DNA from: DASPPM01 sp035604475 | GTDB lineage: Bacteria > Pseudomonadota > Alphaproteobacteria > JACZXZ01 | Reading direction: 5' to 3' | NCBI GenBank assembly: GCA_035604475.1 | Contig: DATNIJ010000126.1 | Location: forward strand, 1 to 5,042 | Length of the DNA stretch: 5,042 bases | In this document: positions 1-5,042 of the stretch, piece by piece | Position numbering within the stretch: position 1 is the first letter of the stretch | How the letters are laid out: every line of letters begins with the position of its first letter | Translations under genes and position numbers: made by a program | The notes under the pieces: generated by a model | What the model was told of the DNA's origin: nothing | The model's input: the letters and a program-made list of their open reading frames with translations, nothing else | Databases searched by the model: none

Positions 1-1
1 C

Positions 2-289
2 GAGGTGTACACCGTACGCACGGTCTTCGTGATCGATCCCAAGCGGAAGATCCGCCTGATGATCACCTATCCGCAGACCACGGGGCGGAACTTCGACGAG
101 ATCCTGCGCGTCGTCGACTCGCTTCAGCTCACCGACAAGTACCAGGTCGCCACCCCGGTCAATTGGAAGCACGGCGAGGACGTGATCATCGTGCCCTCGG
201 TGACGGACGAGGATGCGAAGAAGAAATTCCCCAAAGGCTGGAAGGCGCTCAAGCCCTATCTCCGGCTCACCCCGCAGCCAGGCAAGTAA
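2..289 (+). CDS. 1-Cys peroxiredoxin (Prx6 type), C-terminal part, 5' truncated by window edge
   Basis: This is the last 95 codons of a peroxiredoxin that reduces H2O2 and organic hydroperoxides in the cytoplasm. The frame is open to the left edge, so GTG at position 5 is only an internal valine. The fragment matches the C-terminal half of the Prx6/AhpC-TSA 1-Cys class: a beta strand (TVFVIDPKRKIRL), then the hallmark stretch YPQTTGRNFDEILRVVDSLQ, then VATPVNWKHGEDVIIVPSV, and a tail FPKGWKALKPYLRLTPQP that closely resembles human PRDX6 and bacterial 1-Cys enzymes (from memory). The peroxidatic Cys lies in the N-terminal thioredoxin fold and is outside the window, so 1-Cys chemistry is inferred from the C-terminal domain. 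It ends at TAA 287-289, and a stem-loop follows 21 bases later. It is convergent with the copper ATPase. Confidence 0.93.
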   Translation, partial: EVYTVRTVFVIDPKRKIRLMITYPQTTGRNFDEILRVVDSLQLTDKYQVATPVNWKHGEDVIIVPSVTDEDAKKKFPKGWKALKPYLRLTPQPGK

Positions 290-309
290 CGCGCGCGGCG
301 ACGATGACG

Positions 310-343
310 CGCGGCCCCGGCGCTTAGCGTCTCCGGGGCCGCG
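310..343 (+). terminator. GC-rich stem-loop after the peroxiredoxin gene
   Basis: A perfect inverted repeat, gcggccccgg (311-320) and ccggggccgc (333-342), is extended by a C-G pair (310/343) and has a 12-base loop. It starts 21 bases after the TAA. There is no T-tract behind it, so it could be an intrinsic terminator of the weak GC-rich kind, or an mRNA 3'-end stabiliser ahead of Rho termination. A second small hairpin, gcgtcc/ggacgc (341-346 and 351-356), shares two bases with the right arm. Confidence 0.5.
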
Positions 344-430
344 TCCGCGTGGACGCCGGCAATGACGACGTGGCGGCCGGGTGCTTTTCGGTGCAATGTT
401 CGAGGCAGTAGCGCGACGGCGCGCGGATGC

Positions 431-604
431 TAGAGCAAGTTCCGATTGCATAGGTGCAGCGCGTGCTTCGAGACGCGGTGCTTCGCACCGCTCCTCAGCA
501 TGAGGTAGGTTCATGATTGCACAAAGAACCTCCTCAGCCTGAGGAGCGCCCGAAGGGCGCGTCTCGAAGGCCGCATCGATTCCATCCAGCCGGAACTTGC
601 TCTA
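431..604. repeat. 174-bp imperfect palindromic repeat element with 14-bp terminal inverted repeats (MITE-like)
   Basis: The ends are perfect inverted repeats: tagagcaagttccg (431-444) and cggaacttgctcta (591-604). Inside, a second inverted pair, cttcgagacgcg (466-477) and cgcgtctcgaag (558-569), flanks four small hairpins at 475-491, 493-505, 530-546 and 546-560, so each half carries one TTC/GAA-loop hairpin and one CCTCA/TGAGG hairpin. The outermost TA at each end could be a TA target duplication, as left by IS630/mariner-type non-autonomous elements, making the true inverted repeat GAGCAAGTTCCG. That is inference, because TA is palindromic and would appear there anyway. Motifs such as CTTCGAGACGCG...CTCCTCAG are, from memory, widely dispersed between genes in Bradyrhizobium-like genomes. 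It encodes no protein. The rest of the 290-430 gap holds only the stem-loops after the peroxiredoxin gene. Confidence 0.75.
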
Positions 605-2959
605 AAGTGCCGCGCGCCGGAGTCTGAGCGAATTGCCGATCACGAGCACCGAGCTTGCGCTCATCGCGGCACTGGCGATCATCGGGTTCAGGAGAAGCCC
701 GGTGAACGGGTAGAGCACGCCCGCCGCGATCGGCACCGCGAGCGCGTTGAAGACGAAGGCGAAGAACAGGTTCTCGCGGATGTTCCGCATGACGGCGCGG
801 CTCAGGTGGCGCGCGCGCACGATGCCTCGGAGATCGCCCTTGACCAGCGTGATGGCAGCGCTTTCCATTGCCACGTCCGCACCCGTGCCCATGGCGATGC
901 CGACGCGCGCTTCGGCGAGCGCAGGGGCATCGTTGATGCCGTCGCCCGCCATCGCGACCGCGCGGCCCTCTGCCGCAAGACGCTTGACCGTCGCCGCCTT
1001 CTCTTCGGGCAGCACCTCGGCGAACACCTCCTCGATGCCGAGCCGGCGCGCCACCGCCTCCGCCGTGGTGCGGCTGTCGCCGCTCAGCATGACCACGCGA
1101 ACGCCGTCTCGCTTGAGCGCCTCGATAGCCTCGCTCGTCGTCTCCTTGATCGGGTCTGCGACCGCGACGAGGCCGGCGGCCTCGCCGTCGACGGCCGCCA
1201 TCATCACGGTCTGCCCCTCCTTCCGCTGCACCTCGGCCCGCAGGGGAAGATCCCTGGGATCGATCGACAAGGCACGCAGCAGAGCGACATTCCCGGCCGC
1301 CACCTTCCTGCCGCCGATGGTGCCGACCACACCCTTGCCGGTCACGGAGTGGAAGTCGGAGACCTGAGCGAGCGCGATCCCGCGCACCTCCGCTCCTTTC
1401 ACGATGGCGGCGGCGAGCGGGTGCTCGCTGCCGCGCTCGAGGCTCGCCACGAGCCGCAGCAGCTCGTCCTCGCCGATATCTCCGATCGCGGCGACAGCCA
1501 TGAGGCGCGGCTTGCCCTCGGTGAGCGTGCCGGTCTTGTCGCAGACCAGCGTGTCGATCTTCTCCATGAGCTCGAGCGCCTCGGCATTCTTGACGAGGAC
1601 GCCGGCCATCGCCCCGCGCCCGGTGCCGACCATGATCGACATCGGAGTGGCCAGGCCAAGCGCGCAAGGGCAGGCGATGATGAGCACGGCAATGGCGTTG
1701 AGGAGGGCAAAACTCATCGCCGGCGCCGGGCCGTAGACGGCCCAGACGCCGAAGGCGGCAAGTGCCGTCAACACGACGCCGGGCACGAACCAGCCGGAGA
1801 CCCGATCGGCGAGGCTCTGGATCGGAGCCCGCGAGCGTTGCGCCGCAGCCACCATGGCGACGATCCGGGCGAGGAGGGTGTCGGCGCCAACCCGCTCCGC
1901 GCGCATCAGGAAGCTGCCCGAGGCGTTGAGCGTGGCTCCGGTCACCTGGTCGCCGACCGCCTTCTCCACCGGCAGCGCCTCGCCGGAGATCATCGATTCA
2001 TCGATCGAGCTATGGCCTTCGAGCACGACGCCATCGACCGGGACCTTCTCGCCCGGCCGAACGCGAAGCTTGCAGCCGGGTGTCACCTGATCGAGCGGAA
2101 TATCCTCCTCGCGGCCGTCATCGCGCACGATGCGCGCGGTCTTGGGTGCCAGGTCGAGGAGCGCTCGGATGGCGCTCGAGGTCTCCGAGCGGGCCTTGAG
2201 CTCGAGCATCTGGCCGAGAAGCACGAGCGTGGTGATGACGGCCGCCGCCTCGAAATATATCCCGACCTCGCCGTCCGGCCCGCGGAAGGACGGCGGAAAG
2301 AGTCCCGGCAACAGGGCGGCTACGAGGCTATAGGCGTAGGCCACCCCCGTGCCGGTCGCGATCAGGGTGAACATGTTGAGACGGCGGGTCAGAAGCGAAG
2401 CCCAGGCGCGCGCAAAGAAGGGCGCTCCGCCCCAAAGCACGACCGGCGTCGCGAGCGCCAGCTGCAGCCACGTCGAAGCGCGCGGCGAGAGCACTAGCTG
2501 AAGCGGGCGGCCGATCAGCTCATCGACCGTGCTGAGGTAAACGAGCGGGAGCGAGAGTGCGACGCCGAACCAGAAGCGCCGCGTCATGGCGGCGAGCTCG
2601 GGGTTCTCCTCCGCGGCAGCGCTCGGCAGCATGGGCTCAAGCGCCATGCCGCAGATGGGACAGCTCCCCGGGCCGTTGCGTACGATCTCCGGATGCATGG
2701 GGCAGGTCCACAAGCCGGCCCGAGGTGCAGCAGCTGCCGCCCGGTCCGGCGTGCGGCGCGCGTGATCGCGCCCGCCCAAATATGCCGCGGGCGCGGCAAG
2801 GAACCTCTCGCGGCACTTGGCTCCGCAGAAGTAGTAGCGCTTGCCCGCATGCTCGCCGCTGTGCTCGGCCGTGGCCGGGTCGACCAGCATGCCGCACACG
2901 GGATCAGGCACCAGAGAGGTGGGCCGAGACGTGGTCGCGGGATCGTCGGTCGGGTGCAT
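602..2959 (-). CDS. copA: Cu(I)-translocating P1B-type ATPase with N-terminal YHS and heavy-metal-binding domains
   Basis: Inner-membrane pump exporting Cu(I), possibly also Ag(I), from the cytoplasm using ATP. Numbering runs from ATG 2959 (785 aa). A YHS domain (about 20-61; C22, C45, C49) is followed by a heavy-metal-binding domain (84-109: WTCPMHPE...CPICGM). These replace the usual CxxC HMA domains. Eight membrane segments follow. The actuator loop has SGE (325-327); the ion site has CPC (430-432); the phosphorylation site is DKTGT with D474; the nucleotide domain has SEHP (H513) and GDGIND (672-677). TM8 keeps M766 and S770 of the MxxSS copper motif. TM7 has F737-N738 where the copper class normally has Tyr-Asn. 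An in-frame extension to TTG 2998 is possible but would place the start inside a promoter -35 box. The TAG stop lies in the terminus of the adjacent repeat, yet the C-terminal IGNSLRLRR looks native. Function is firm; metal specificity rests on motifs. Confidence 0.93.
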   Translation of the reverse strand: MHPTDDPATTSRPTSLVPDPVCGMLVDPATAEHSGEHAGKRYYFCGAKCRERFLAAPAAYLGGRDHARRTPDRAAAAAPRAGLWTCPMHPEIVRNGPGSCPICGMALEPMLPSAAAEENPELAAMTRRFWFGVALSLPLVYLSTVDELIGRPLQLVLSPRASTWLQLALATPVVLWGGAPFFARAWASLLTRRLNMFTLIATGTGVAYAYSLVAALLPGLFPPSFRGPDGEVGIYFEAAAVITTLVLLGQMLELKARSETSSAIRALLDLAPKTARIVRDDGREEDIPLDQVTPGCKLRVRPGEKVPVDGVVLEGHSSIDESMISGEALPVEKAVGDQVTGATLNASGSFLMRAERVGADTLLARIVAMVAAAQRSRAPIQSLADRVSGWFVPGVVLTALAAFGVWAVYGPAPAMSFALLNAIAVLIIACPCALGLATPMSIMVGTGRGAMAGVLVKNAEALELMEKIDTLVCDKTGTLTEGKPRLMAVAAIGDIGEDELLRLVASLERGSEHPLAAAIVKGAEVRGIALAQVSDFHSVTGKGVVGTIGGRKVAAGNVALLRALSIDPRDLPLRAEVQRKEGQTVMMAAVDGEAAGLVAVADPIKETTSEAIEALKRDGVRVVMLSGDSRTTAEAVARRLGIEEVFAEVLPEEKAATVKRLAAEGRAVAMAGDGINDAPALAEARVGIAMGTGADVAMESAAITLVKGDLRGIVRARHLSRAVMRNIRENLFFAFVFNALAVPIAAGVLYPFTGLLLNPMIASAAMSASSVLVIGNSLRLRRAAL

Positions 2960-2967
2960 TTCGTACG

Positions 2968-2998
2968 AAGATGGGGCTTCCCGCCAGGGGAAGGTCAA
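2968..2998 (-). promoter_or_regulatory. CueR/HmrR-type (MerR family) copper-responsive promoter-operator of copA
   Basis: Read on the minus strand: -35 TTGACC (2998-2993), then 19 bases, then -10 CATCTT (2973-2968). The over-long 19-bp spacer is the hallmark of MerR-family activated promoters. Within it lies a dyad CTTCCC (2993-2988) / GGGAAG (2982-2977) centred 13 bases after the first T. From memory, the Escherichia coli copA promoter has TTGACCTTCCCC followed by GGAAGG with the same centre, and this sequence matches it almost throughout; the outer right-half bases GT are CC here. The -10 matches consensus weakly (3 of 6), as expected of an activator-dependent promoter. Expected start of transcription is about 2960-2961. 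No merR-type regulator gene is in the window. Confidence 0.72.
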
Positions 2999-3008
2999 GC
3001 CCGCTATC

Positions 3009-3039
3009 AGCCCCTCTCCCGCTTTGCGGGAGAGGGGCT
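3009..3039 (-). terminator. Strong 14-bp-stem hairpin between nit and copA
   Basis: Perfect inverted repeat: agcccctctcccgc (3009-3022), loop TTT (3023-3025), gcgggagaggggct (3026-3039). It begins 22 bases beyond the nit stop codon and ends 10 bases before the copA -35 box. It therefore probably marks the 3' end of the grxC-nit transcript and insulates copA. No T-run follows, so it may act as a Rho-assisted or RNA-stabilising structure. The sequence CCCCTCTCCCGC...GCGGGAGAGGGG is, from memory, a common dispersed intergenic palindrome in Proteobacteria, so it may also count as a REP-like repeat. Confidence 0.6.
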
Positions 3040-3061
3040 TACGACGGTGCGTGAAACCCGC

Positions 3062-3925
3062 CTACTCGCCGGCTTGCGCGAGACGCGCGGCTATGGCTGC
3101 GGTGGGGCCGCTAAAGGCGCGGTCGTGCTCGAGCGAGGGGATCATGCGGCGCGCCTCCGCGATCTTGAGGGGATCGACCTGCGCGAGAATATAGCCCGGC
3201 GCCTCGCCGCCGTCCGCCAAGATCTCGCCCCAGGGATCGACGACGAGCGAATGGCCGTAGGTCTTGCGTCCGCCCGCGTGCTGGCCGCATTGGGCGGGAG
3301 CAAAGACGTAGGCGCCCGTCTCGATGGCGCGGGCGCGCACAAGGGTGTGCCAATGCGCCTGCCCCGTCGTCTTGGTGAAGGCCGAGGGAATCGTGAGGTA
3401 GCCGGCGCCGGCCTGCGCCAACGCGCGGTAGAGATAGGCAAAGCGCACGTCGTAGCAGACGGTCATGCCGAGCAGCCCCCAAGGGGTCTCGGCGAGGACG
3501 GCGCGATCGCCCGGCTCGACGGTCGCCGATTCGCGGTAGGTCTCGCCCGCCTTGAGCTGCACGTCGAAGAGATGCAGCTTGTTGTAGCGCGCGACGATGC
3601 GGCCGTCGGGGTCGATGAGATAGGAGCGGTTGTTGACCTTGTTGGGCGAGAGCTTGATGGTGAGCGAGCCCATCAGGAACCAGACGCCGAGCTCCTTGGC
3701 AAGTGCGGTGAAATGCGGCACGGCCGGGTGCTCCGCCTCGGGCAGCGCCTTGTCAAGCGAGCGCTCGGCACCGAACTCGATGCTGGTGAAGTTCTCGCTC
3801 GTCAGGATGAAATCGGCCCCCGCGGCACTCGCGGAGCGCGCCAGGCGGTCGACCTCGCGGATGTTGGGCAGGATGTCGGGACCCGCATTGTTCTGGATGC
3901 AGGCGACCTTGAAACGCTCGCTCAT
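3062..3925 (-). CDS. Carbon-nitrogen hydrolase of the Nit1/Nit2 type (probable deaminated-glutathione amidase or omega-amidase)
   Basis: A 287-aa nitrilase-superfamily amidase, full length for the Nit branch. The catalytic set is visible: E44 in TSENF, K116 in YNKLHLFDV, C157 in TVCYDVRF, plus the second glutamate E128 in GETY. PSAFTKTTGQAHWHTLVRARAIE (180-202), the AQ-G-H stretch (211-215), and YGHSLVVDPWG (223-233) are typical of Nit1/Nit2. Nit1 enzymes hydrolyse deaminated glutathione made by transaminase side reactions; Nit2 hydrolyses alpha-ketoglutaramate or ketosuccinamate. Sequence alone does not separate them, but coupling to a glutaredoxin favours the glutathione-linked role. The ATG start (3925-3923) overlaps the grxC TGA as ATGA, implying translational coupling. 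The frame stays open upstream to 4156, but that part lies inside grxC and is a low-complexity Arg-rich artefact. It ends with TAG at 3064-3062. Cytoplasmic, with no signal peptide. Confidence 0.9.
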   Translation of the reverse strand: MSERFKVACIQNNAGPDILPNIREVDRLARSASAAGADFILTSENFTSIEFGAERSLDKALPEAEHPAVPHFTALAKELGVWFLMGSLTIKLSPNKVNNRSYLIDPDGRIVARYNKLHLFDVQLKAGETYRESATVEPGDRAVLAETPWGLLGMTVCYDVRFAYLYRALAQAGAGYLTIPSAFTKTTGQAHWHTLVRARAIETGAYVFAPAQCGQHAGGRKTYGHSLVVDPWGEILADGGEAPGYILAQVDPLKIAEARRMIPSLEHDRAFSGPTAAIAARLAQAGE

Positions 3926-4185
3926 GCGGCCCTCTCCAAGAGCTGGTCGAGCTTGCCCTCGGCCTCGAGGGCTACGAGCTCGTCGGAGCCGCCGATCGGC
4001 TCGCCCCGGATGAAGATTTGCGGCACCGTCTCGCGCCCCTCGGCGCGCGCGCTCATCTCGGCGCGCTTGGCGGGGTCGTAGGTCACGTCGATCTCCTCGA
4101 ACGCCACCCCCTTCTTCTCCAACAGGCTTTTCGCCCGGTGGCAATAGGGGCACCACATGGTGGTGTAGATCACGACATCGGGCAC
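3922..4185 (-). CDS. grxC: Glutaredoxin 3-type, dithiol CPYC
   Basis: An 87-aa cytoplasmic thioredoxin-fold protein that uses glutathione to reduce disulfides and remove glutathione from mixed disulfides. VVIYTTMWCPYC (4-15) gives the first beta strand and the dithiol site C12-P-Y-C15. The cis-proline loop TVPQIFI is at 53-59 (P55), and the glutathione-binding GGSDEL is at 65-70. Length and order match bacterial GrxC. The start codon is GTG (4185-4183), with GGGGA five bases upstream as the ribosome site; the N-terminus fits the family with no room for an earlier start. The stop overlaps the nit start by four bases (ATGA). An 87-bp gap separates it from the cupin gene upstream, so it may have its own promoter. 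Confidence 0.95.
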   Translation of the reverse strand: MPDVVIYTTMWCPYCHRAKSLLEKKGVAFEEIDVTYDPAKRAEMSARAEGRETVPQIFIRGEPIGGSDELVALEAEGKLDQLLERAA

Positions 4186-4217
4186 GGCGGTCCCCGCTTC
4201 GGCAATTGCTGGCTCCC

Positions 4218-4246
4218 TAATTAGGCGCCCTTCCCTATAAAGTAAA
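4218..4246 (-). promoter_or_regulatory. Possible sigma70-like promoter for grxC-nit in an AT-rich island
   Basis: The 87-bp gap upstream of grxC contains the most AT-rich stretch of the right half of the window. On the minus strand TTTACT (4246-4241) and TAATTA (4223-4218) are 17 bases apart and could serve as -35 and -10, giving a leader of about 25 bases. TAATTA fits the -10 consensus poorly and is also the core of a 10-bp perfect palindrome CCTAATTAGG (4216-4225), which might instead be an operator. A second palindrome, CCTGCGCAGG, lies at 4253-4262. Weak evidence, offered as a candidate only. Confidence 0.25.
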
Positions 4247-4272
4247 CACGCTCCTGCGCAGGGCGGGTGCCT

Positions 4273-4989
4273 CTATCCCTCCCCGCCTTCGGGCCCATAG
4301 AAGACGACCCAGGTAACGAGCTCTCGCCCGAAGCCCTCGAAGCGATGCTCGGCACCAGCGGGTGCGAAGAGCGCATCGCCGGGCGCGAAGGGGCTGCTGC
4401 GTCCCCCGCATAGGAACCTCCCCTTCCCCTTCTGGATCACGTAAAGCTCGTCCCGCGTATGCGGCGTCTGCGGATCGAATTTGCGGGGATTGTAGAGCTT
4501 GAGGGTGAGGGAGCCGTGCTCGAAGACGGGGACGGAGCGCAGTTGCGCATCGGCTGCGATGGAGCGGAGCGCGTCGGAGAGCGACCAGCGCAGCTCGCCC
4601 TGAGGGGCCGGGTGGGGTGCGGCGGCCTCGCCGCCGTCGGCGCCATAGAAGACGACCCAGACGGCGAGGTCGCGGCTGAAATCCTCGAAGCGGTGATCCA
4701 CGCGGGCGGGCACGAAAAGCACGTCGCCGGGAGCGAAGGGGTGGCGCCTGTCGCCGTTCACGAAGCTGCCGCGGCCGCGCATCACGACATAGAGCTCGTC
4801 CTGCCTGTGCGGACGCTGATTGTCGCGCCCCACCGGCGCGTAGATCTCGAGGCCCATGCTGCCATGGGCGAAGACCCTGGCGTAAGGTACCGGGACGCCG
4901 GAGGGGATCGCTTCGAGCGCTTCCGCGAGCGCGAAGCGGGCGGCCGGCAAATCCTCTTGTTGCTTCCCGCGTGCTGTCGTCTTTTCCAT
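4273..4989 (-). CDS. Bicupin protein made of two tandem duplicated small cupin domains
   Basis: A 238-aa predicted cytoplasmic protein of unknown function. It consists of two cupin domains, about residues 18-122 and 134-238, that align without gaps at an offset of 116 residues. By hand count 53 of 105 positions are identical. Domain 1 has PHRQDELYV (H61, E65) and GDVLFVPARVDHRF (H99); domain 2 has PHTRDELYV (H177, E181) and GDALFAPAGAEHRF (H215). Each keeps a His-Glu-His set that could hold one metal ion, while the second His of the classical HxH motif is absent in both. Both halves end in WVVFYG. The ATG start (4989-4987) has GAGGAG three bases upstream, overlapping the stop of a preceding frame. 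It could be a dioxygenase, isomerase or sugar/ligand-binding protein; nothing visible decides between these. The fold is secure, the role is not. Confidence 0.85.
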   Translation of the reverse strand: MEKTTARGKQQEDLPAARFALAEALEAIPSGVPVPYARVFAHGSMGLEIYAPVGRDNQRPHRQDELYVVMRGRGSFVNGDRRHPFAPGDVLFVPARVDHRFEDFSRDLAVWVVFYGADGGEAAAPHPAPQGELRWSLSDALRSIAADAQLRSVPVFEHGSLTLKLYNPRKFDPQTPHTRDELYVIQKGKGRFLCGGRSSPFAPGDALFAPAGAEHRFEGFGRELVTWVVFYGPEGGEG

Positions 4990-4992
4990 GTG

Positions 4993-4998
4993 CTCCTC
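4993..4998 (-). promoter_or_regulatory. Ribosome binding site of the bicupin gene
   Basis: GAGGAG on the minus strand, three bases before ATG 4989. It overlaps the TGA (4999-4997) that closes the preceding frame, so the stop and the ribosome site are fused as TGAGGAG. This is the arrangement expected of reinitiation within an operon, and it supports both the cupin start and the reality of the upstream gene. Confidence 0.65.
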
Positions 4999-5042
4999 AT
5001 CCGAAGGGCTGTGGCCGCACCACGCGGGCGAGCGCCAGCACA
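4997..5042 (-). CDS. C-terminal tail of an upstream gene, possibly ComF-family phosphoribosyltransferase-like protein (partial)
   Basis: On the minus strand a frame enters from the right edge and reads VLALARVVRPQPFG before TGA at 4999-4997, seven bases before the cupin start. From memory, alphaproteobacterial ComF (competence/GntX-like, PRTase fold) proteins end in a stretch like VDVLTLARVV plus a short tail, which this resembles. ComF is also a common upstream neighbour of grxC-nit in this group. Only 14 residues are visible, so both the gene and the family are tentative; the tight spacing to the cupin and its ribosome site is the best support that it is coding. Confidence 0.45.
   Translation of the reverse strand, partial: VLALARVVRPQPFG

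Noticed and set aside
431..604. CRISPR array, tRNA or structured regulatory RNA in the gene-free region
   Set aside because: There are no regularly spaced direct repeats and no cloverleaf. The structure is explained by the nested inverted repeats of one palindromic element.
534..1667. Minus-strand open frame (377 codons) overlapping the 3' half of copA
   Set aside because: Out of frame with the ATPase, Arg-rich, and starting in mid-gene with no supporting motif.
806..2497. Long + strand open frame (563 codons) opposite copA
   Set aside because: Antisense shadow of a GC-rich gene. The translation is rich in His, Arg, Asp and Glu with no recognisable fold, while the minus strand encodes complete P-type ATPase motifs.
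2960..2998. N-terminal extension of copA to TTG 2998 (13 extra residues)
   Set aside because: The TTG is the first three bases of a good -35 box and the 13 codons overlay the copper operator. The G-rich bases upstream that mimic a ribosome site belong to the hairpin at 3009-3039.
2693..4081. Long + strand open frame (462 codons) across copA, the intergenic hairpin, nit and grxC
   Set aside because: It runs antisense through three real genes and a non-coding hairpin; its composition is that of a high-GC shadow frame.
3926..4156. 77-residue upstream extension of the nit frame
   Set aside because: It lies inside the glutaredoxin gene in another frame, is Arg/Gly-rich with no family match, and ATG 3925 gives the expected Nit N-terminus.
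1..5042. A new defence, toxin-antitoxin or mobile system
   Set aside because: All larger genes belong to known redox, metal-transport or cupin families, and no nuclease, toxin, integrase or transposase motifs are visible on either strand.

Overview
The window reads as a stretch of alphaproteobacterial chromosome, most likely Hyphomicrobiales (Rhizobiales). The grounds are high GC, a rhizobial-style palindromic repeat built on CTTCGAGACGCG and CTCCTCAG, and a grx-nit gene pair typical of that group. This is inference from gene content, not a taxonomic search.

Layout. Bases 2-289 (+) are the 3' end of a 1-Cys (Prx6-type) peroxiredoxin, followed by a GC-rich stem-loop. Bases 290-601 hold no gene; most of that gap is a 174-bp imperfect palindrome (431-604) with 14-bp perfect terminal inverted repeats. 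Its right end supplies the stop codon of the next gene. Bases 602-2959 (-) encode a large Cu(I)-type P1B ATPase with a YHS domain and a heavy-metal-binding domain at its N-terminus. Just upstream (2968-2998) is a sequence that looks like a CueR/HmrR-type copper promoter: -35 TTGACC, a CTTCCC/GGGAAG dyad and a 19-bp spacer. It implies that the longest reading frame, starting at TTG 2998, is over-extended, and that the real ATG at 2959 is nearly or fully leaderless. A 14-bp-stem hairpin (3009-3039) separates the pump from a coupled pair on the same strand: nit (3062-3925, Nit1/Nit2-type amidase) and grxC (3922-4185, CPYC glutaredoxin), overlapping as ATGA. Upstream of grxC is a bicupin gene (4273-4989). 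The last bases (4997-5042, -) are a C-terminal tail resembling ComF.

How the genes fit together. Glutaredoxin and the Nit-type amidase both point to glutathione: the first uses GSH as reductant, and the second probably hydrolyses deaminated glutathione or a related omega-amide. Peroxiredoxin 6-type enzymes also often use GSH, and Cu(I) export protects thiols, so the window has a thiol, redox and metal-stress flavour. Only the grxC-nit pair (and perhaps comF-cupin upstream) shows operon-like spacing; the peroxiredoxin is on the opposite strand.

I found no clear new multi-gene system. The most informative signals are the copper promoter that overturns the annotated start, the pump's stop codon lying inside a repeat terminus, and the self-duplicated cupin lying between a comF-like tail and grxC.
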